Assembly: GCA_013391385.1 (NCBI GenBank) | Contig: JACBFI010000009.1 | Coordinates: forward strand, 42,514 to 106,513 | Origin: Sediminibacterium sp. Gen4 | GTDB lineage: Bacteria; Bacteroidota; Bacteroidia; Chitinophagales; Chitinophagaceae | Direction of reading: 5' to 3' | DNA length: 64,000 nucleotides | Shown here: piece after piece, positions 61,674 to 64,000 of the stretch | Layout: each line of letters begins with the position of its first letter | Position numbering within the stretch: position 1 is the first letter of the stretch | Translations under genes and position numbers: made by a program | Notes under the pieces: model-generated | The model's input: the letters and a program-made list of their open reading frames with translations, nothing else | What the model was told of the DNA's origin: nothing | Databases searched by the model: none

Positions 61674-62297
61674 ATGAATAAACATCAATGGCTTCTACTC
61701 TTCTGTATTAATCTTCTCATAACAATCGTTATTCTATCTCCATTTCTCCCCGGTCCTGGTTCTCTAAGTACCATTACCAATACTATTTACACGCTCTTAC
61801 AATTTGCGAGCCTTTTTTTAATCCTTATCATACCAGTAGGACTTGTAATAACTATCAATCAAATCATTAAGAAAGAAAAGATGTCTTTATCATTTATGTT
61901 ATTATGGACGCTTCCCGCTACCAGCTTTGCTGTTACACTATGGGGTGCTGATGCTGCCAGAAATTTCAGTAGAAAGATTGCCATCCAAAATGCTTCTCCC
62001 ATTATTCAAGCCATTGAAACCTATTATCAAGTCCATAAGAAATATCCTGATCGGCTTTCAGATTTGAAGCCTGCGTTTTTAAATCAGATGCCATCAACTG
62101 GCGTTATGGGTATCTCAACATATCAATATGAAAAAAGAGACAGCAGTTTTGCGGTCATTTTCACTCAAAATGTATTAGCCGGATTCAACAAGGAAATTGT
62201 TAGTTACGATCCAAGACACCAATACTCCGCTGATGATTCTTTAAATCAGGTTTATCCTGCGGGAAAGGATAAGTGGCAGTATTATATTCTCGATTAG
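61674..62297 (+). CDS. Membrane protein with pseudopilin-like C-terminal part
   Basis: 207 residues. Three hydrophobic segments at about 7-27, 35-65 and 78-98. The C-terminal part (from about 107) reads ASPIIQAIETYYQVHKKYPD then RLSDLKPAFLNQMPSTGV, which is the pattern of the alpha/beta core of type II secretion pseudopilins (GspG-like), although the N-terminal prepilin helix is replaced by a multi-pass region. Function unknown. It starts 21 nt behind the outer-membrane-type gene and may be cotranscribed. Confidence 0.65.
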   Translation: MNKHQWLLLFCINLLITIVILSPFLPGPGSLSTITNTIYTLLQFASLFLILIIPVGLVITINQIIKKEKMSLSFMLLWTLPATSFAVTLWGADAARNFSRKIAIQNASPIIQAIETYYQVHKKYPDRLSDLKPAFLNQMPSTGVMGISTYQYEKRDSSFAVIFTQNVLAGFNKEIVSYDPRHQYSADDSLNQVYPAGKDKWQYYILD

Positions 62298-62311
62298 ATT
62301 CGTGATTTTCT

Positions 62312-62397
62312 ATGGGCCGCAGATTTTTTATGATGATGATGATTGATTATGATAGGATACTACTATCATAATCAATCATAAAAAATCTGCGGCCCAT
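62312..62397. repeat. Large inverted repeat (ATGGGCCGCAGATTTTTTATGAT)
   Basis: Left arm from 62312 (ATGGGCCGCAGATTTTTTAT, then GAT repeats and GATTGATTATGATAG) pairs with the right arm CTATCATAATCAATCAT / AAAAAATCTGCGGCCCAT (to 62397). About 35 bp pair; the left arm carries about 9 extra bases of ATG/GAT repeat that would bulge. It fills the gap between the pseudopilin-like gene and the MFS transporter; the remaining 100 bases to 62507 show nothing I can support. Confidence 0.85.
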
Positions 62398-62507
62398 CCT
62401 CCCCTTCATCATTCAAAGCGCAATCGTTTTCGGAAAAAATACTTGACTGTTAGACTAGTACAGCTCACTGAAAGCAGTTAATTTACAAGACTAACTAACT
62501 GCTTGCC

Positions 62508-63860
62508 ATGCACATTACTAAGCCCCGTTTGAGTTTCTGGCAGATCATTAATATGAATGTCGGGTTCTTTGGTATCCAATACAGTTTTGGATTGCAACAA
62601 ACCGCTGTCAACCCACTCTATAGTTTTTTACATGCCAAACCGGAAGACCTTCCATTACTTAATCTCGCCGGACCCATGACCGGTTTACTGATACAGCCTA
62701 TCATCGGTGCATTGAGTGATAAAACCTGGCATCCTCGCTGGGGACGTCGTAAACCCTATTTTTTAATTGGTGCGATCTTCTGTAGTCTTTGTTTATTCGC
62801 TTTTCCATTCAGTCGCGCATTATGGATGGCAGTAGGTTTGCTTTGGATATTGGATGCAGCCAATAATACCGCTATGGAACCTTATCGTGCCTTCATTGCC
62901 GATAAATTACCTGCCAGTCAACGTGCACTCGGTTTTCTTACACAAAGTTTTTTTACCGGTTTAGGTATCACACTTGCCAACTTGTCTCTGTTCTTTTTTC
63001 AAAAAGTCATTACAGGAGAGTCTACCACTTCTGATGGACAAAGCGGTATTCCTTACTGGGTATATGGCTCTTTCTTTGTTGGGGCCGTGTGTTCCATCGT
63101 ATCGGTAGCATGGTCGGTGATCAAAACACCTGAAATACCTCCCACAGAAGAAGAACTTGCTGCATTGCGGGCTGAACACAAAAGTTTTCTCACGCCTTTC
63201 AAAGAAATATTTTCTTCCATTACCCATATGCCCAAAACCTTGTGGCAATTGGCTTTGGTGTATTTGTTTCAATGGTATGCCATGTTCTGCTACTGGCAAT
63301 TTATTTCACATAGCATCGCTCGTTCCGTATGGAATACCAGCTCTGAAGAAAACTCCAAACTGTATGAAGAAGCAGTAGGATGGACAGGACTCGTCAATGG
63401 CTTTTACAACATTGTAACTTTTTTATCCGCATTCGGATTGGTGTGGATGGCTAAAAAGTTTGGTGCTAAAAAAGTACATGTGATCTGTTTGGCCATGGCT
63501 TCGTTGGCACTCTTTATTTTACCTTTTATTCAGGATAAATATTTACTCTTTATTCCTATGATCGGTTTTGGTATTGCTTGGGCGAGTATGATGGGTGTGC
63601 CTTATATCATGGTAGTGGGCAGTATCCCCAAAGAAAAATATGGCGTGTATATGGGTATCATCAATATGATGATCGTAGTGCCGATGATTATTCAAACCCT
63701 TTCCTTCGGATATATCTATCAAAACTTCTTAGGAAGCAATCCTGCAAATGCTATTCTGTTCGCAGGTGCCCTTCTCCTCATCGCAGCAGTTGCTACCATG
63801 CGTATGCGTGTTGAGAAAACAGAAGAAGAGATAGAAGTATCAGTTGGAGCATCACACTAA
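62508..63860 (+). CDS. MFS sugar transporter (SLC45/GPH-like)
   Basis: 450 residues, twelve predicted membrane helices. The N-terminal half contains [20 protein letters not shown] and [12 protein letters not shown], the MFS signature between helices 2 and 3 as found in sucrose/maltose-type (SLC45-like) symporters, with [17 protein letters not shown] near 125-142. A hydrophilic central loop (about 215-235, [16 protein letters not shown]) separates the two halves. Likely imports a di- or oligosaccharide with protons. No hydrolase next to it in the window, but the right-hand side is cut off. Confidence 0.88.
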   Translation: MHITKPRLSFWQIINMNVGFFGIQYSFGLQQTAVNPLYSFLHAKPEDLPLLNLAGPMTGLLIQPIIGALSDKTWHPRWGRRKPYFLIGAIFCSLCLFAFPFSRALWMAVGLLWILDAANNTAMEPYRAFIADKLPASQRALGFLTQSFFTGLGITLANLSLFFFQKVITGESTTSDGQSGIPYWVYGSFFVGAVCSIVSVAWSVIKTPEIPPTEEELAALRAEHKSFLTPFKEIFSSITHMPKTLWQLALVYLFQWYAMFCYWQFISHSIARSVWNTSSEENSKLYEEAVGWTGLVNGFYNIVTFLSAFGLVWMAKKFGAKKVHVICLAMASLALFILPFIQDKYLLFIPMIGFGIAWASMMGVPYIMVVGSIPKEKYGVYMGIINMMIVVPMIIQTLSFGYIYQNFLGSNPANAILFAGALLLIAAVATMRMRVEKTEEEIEVSVGASH

Positions 63861-63975
63861 CCCTCTGCGTACCTCTGTGCCCAACTTTGTGTGACTCTGT
63901 GGTTAAACCCTTTTGAAATGTATGCATCTGCAAATCTTGAAGGAGTTTAACCACAGAGATTCTGTGTTAAGAAAC
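63861..63975. repeat. TTTAACCACAGAG-family repeat behind the MFS gene
   Basis: Starts immediately after the stop codon with CCTCTGCGTACCTCTGTG words. CTCTGTGGTTAAA (63895-63907) and its inverse TTTAACCACAGAG (63946-63958) form a hairpin with a 38-nt loop. Same family as 29400-29502. The remaining bases to 64000 show no feature. Confidence 0.75.
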
Positions 63976-64000
63976 AAAGTTTTGACTAATTTTTTTAATT

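Noticed and set aside
1-64000. tRNA, rRNA, riboswitch or prophage genes
   Set aside because: I looked in the gaps for cloverleaf ends, conserved rRNA phrases, known riboswitch cores and integrase or capsid motifs and saw none that I could support.

Overview
This is about 64 kb of chromosome from a Bacteroidota bacterium, most likely in or near the family Chitinophagaceae (Sediminibacterium-like). The placement is inferred from gene content: a SusC/SusD pair, the gliding ABC components GldF/GldG, the type IX secretion regulator PorX, the fusions LpxC-FabZ and MurF-alanine racemase typical of this phylum, weak Shine-Dalgarno signals, and several upstream matches to the Bacteroidota promoter element TAnnTTTG. 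I see no rRNA, tRNA, CRISPR array, prophage or plasmid functions. The window is mostly housekeeping chromosome with a few accessory patches.

Layout. 1-1.3 kb: the end of a TerC-family gene and a membrane protein/winged-helix regulator pair. 1.3-6.4 kb (minus strand): acyl-CoA dehydrogenase, a helix-hairpin-helix protein, an MBL-fold hydrolase, a small unknown and PorX. 6.6-12 kb (plus): an HD phosphohydrolase, then the lipid A run lpxD, lpxC-fabZ, lpxA and a lone ABC ATPase. 12-18 kb (minus): a signalling operon with a large hybrid kinase, CheR, a CheB catalytic domain and a receiver-kinase. 18.2-23.4 kb (minus): GlpR-type regulator, SusC and SusD, divergent from anhydro-MurNAc kinase. 24.8-31.5 kb: exported RidA-like protein, alanine dehydrogenase, TsaE, a copper-type P-ATPase and RecQ. 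31.5-40 kb: HerA-like ATPase, three tandem DUF2975-like membrane proteins with a small HTH regulator, GroES-like protein, di-haem peroxidase, OmpR-type regulator, D-lactate dehydrogenase and a lipoprotein. 40-47 kb (minus): LspA, MurF-Alr, TerC, GldG and GldF. 47-53 kb: a proline-rich exported protein, an IS200-like (RAYT-type) transposase beside a REP-like palindrome pair, the IscS-IscU-IscA operon, methylmalonyl-CoA epimerase, and acpP-fabF-rnc.

53-64 kb is the most accessory stretch. It holds a GNAT enzyme, a YcxB-like protein, a compact two-gene module (a possibly ADP-ribosyltransferase-like protein overlapping a stand-alone EF-Tu domain III-like protein) bracketed by direct repeats, a tricorn-like protease, an EthD-type lipoprotein, an AT-rich patch with an HNH-type nuclease and a zinc-ribbon membrane protein, an outer-membrane-type protein, a pseudopilin-like membrane protein and an MFS sugar transporter.

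The most unusual things are the EF-Tu domain III-like module and the word-like intergenic repeats. The repeats form several families, usually sit directly behind genes, start exactly at or beside the stop codon in at least four cases (porX, rnc, mce and the EF-Tu-like gene), and in one case appear to have been inserted in frame inside a coding sequence (the copper ATPase).
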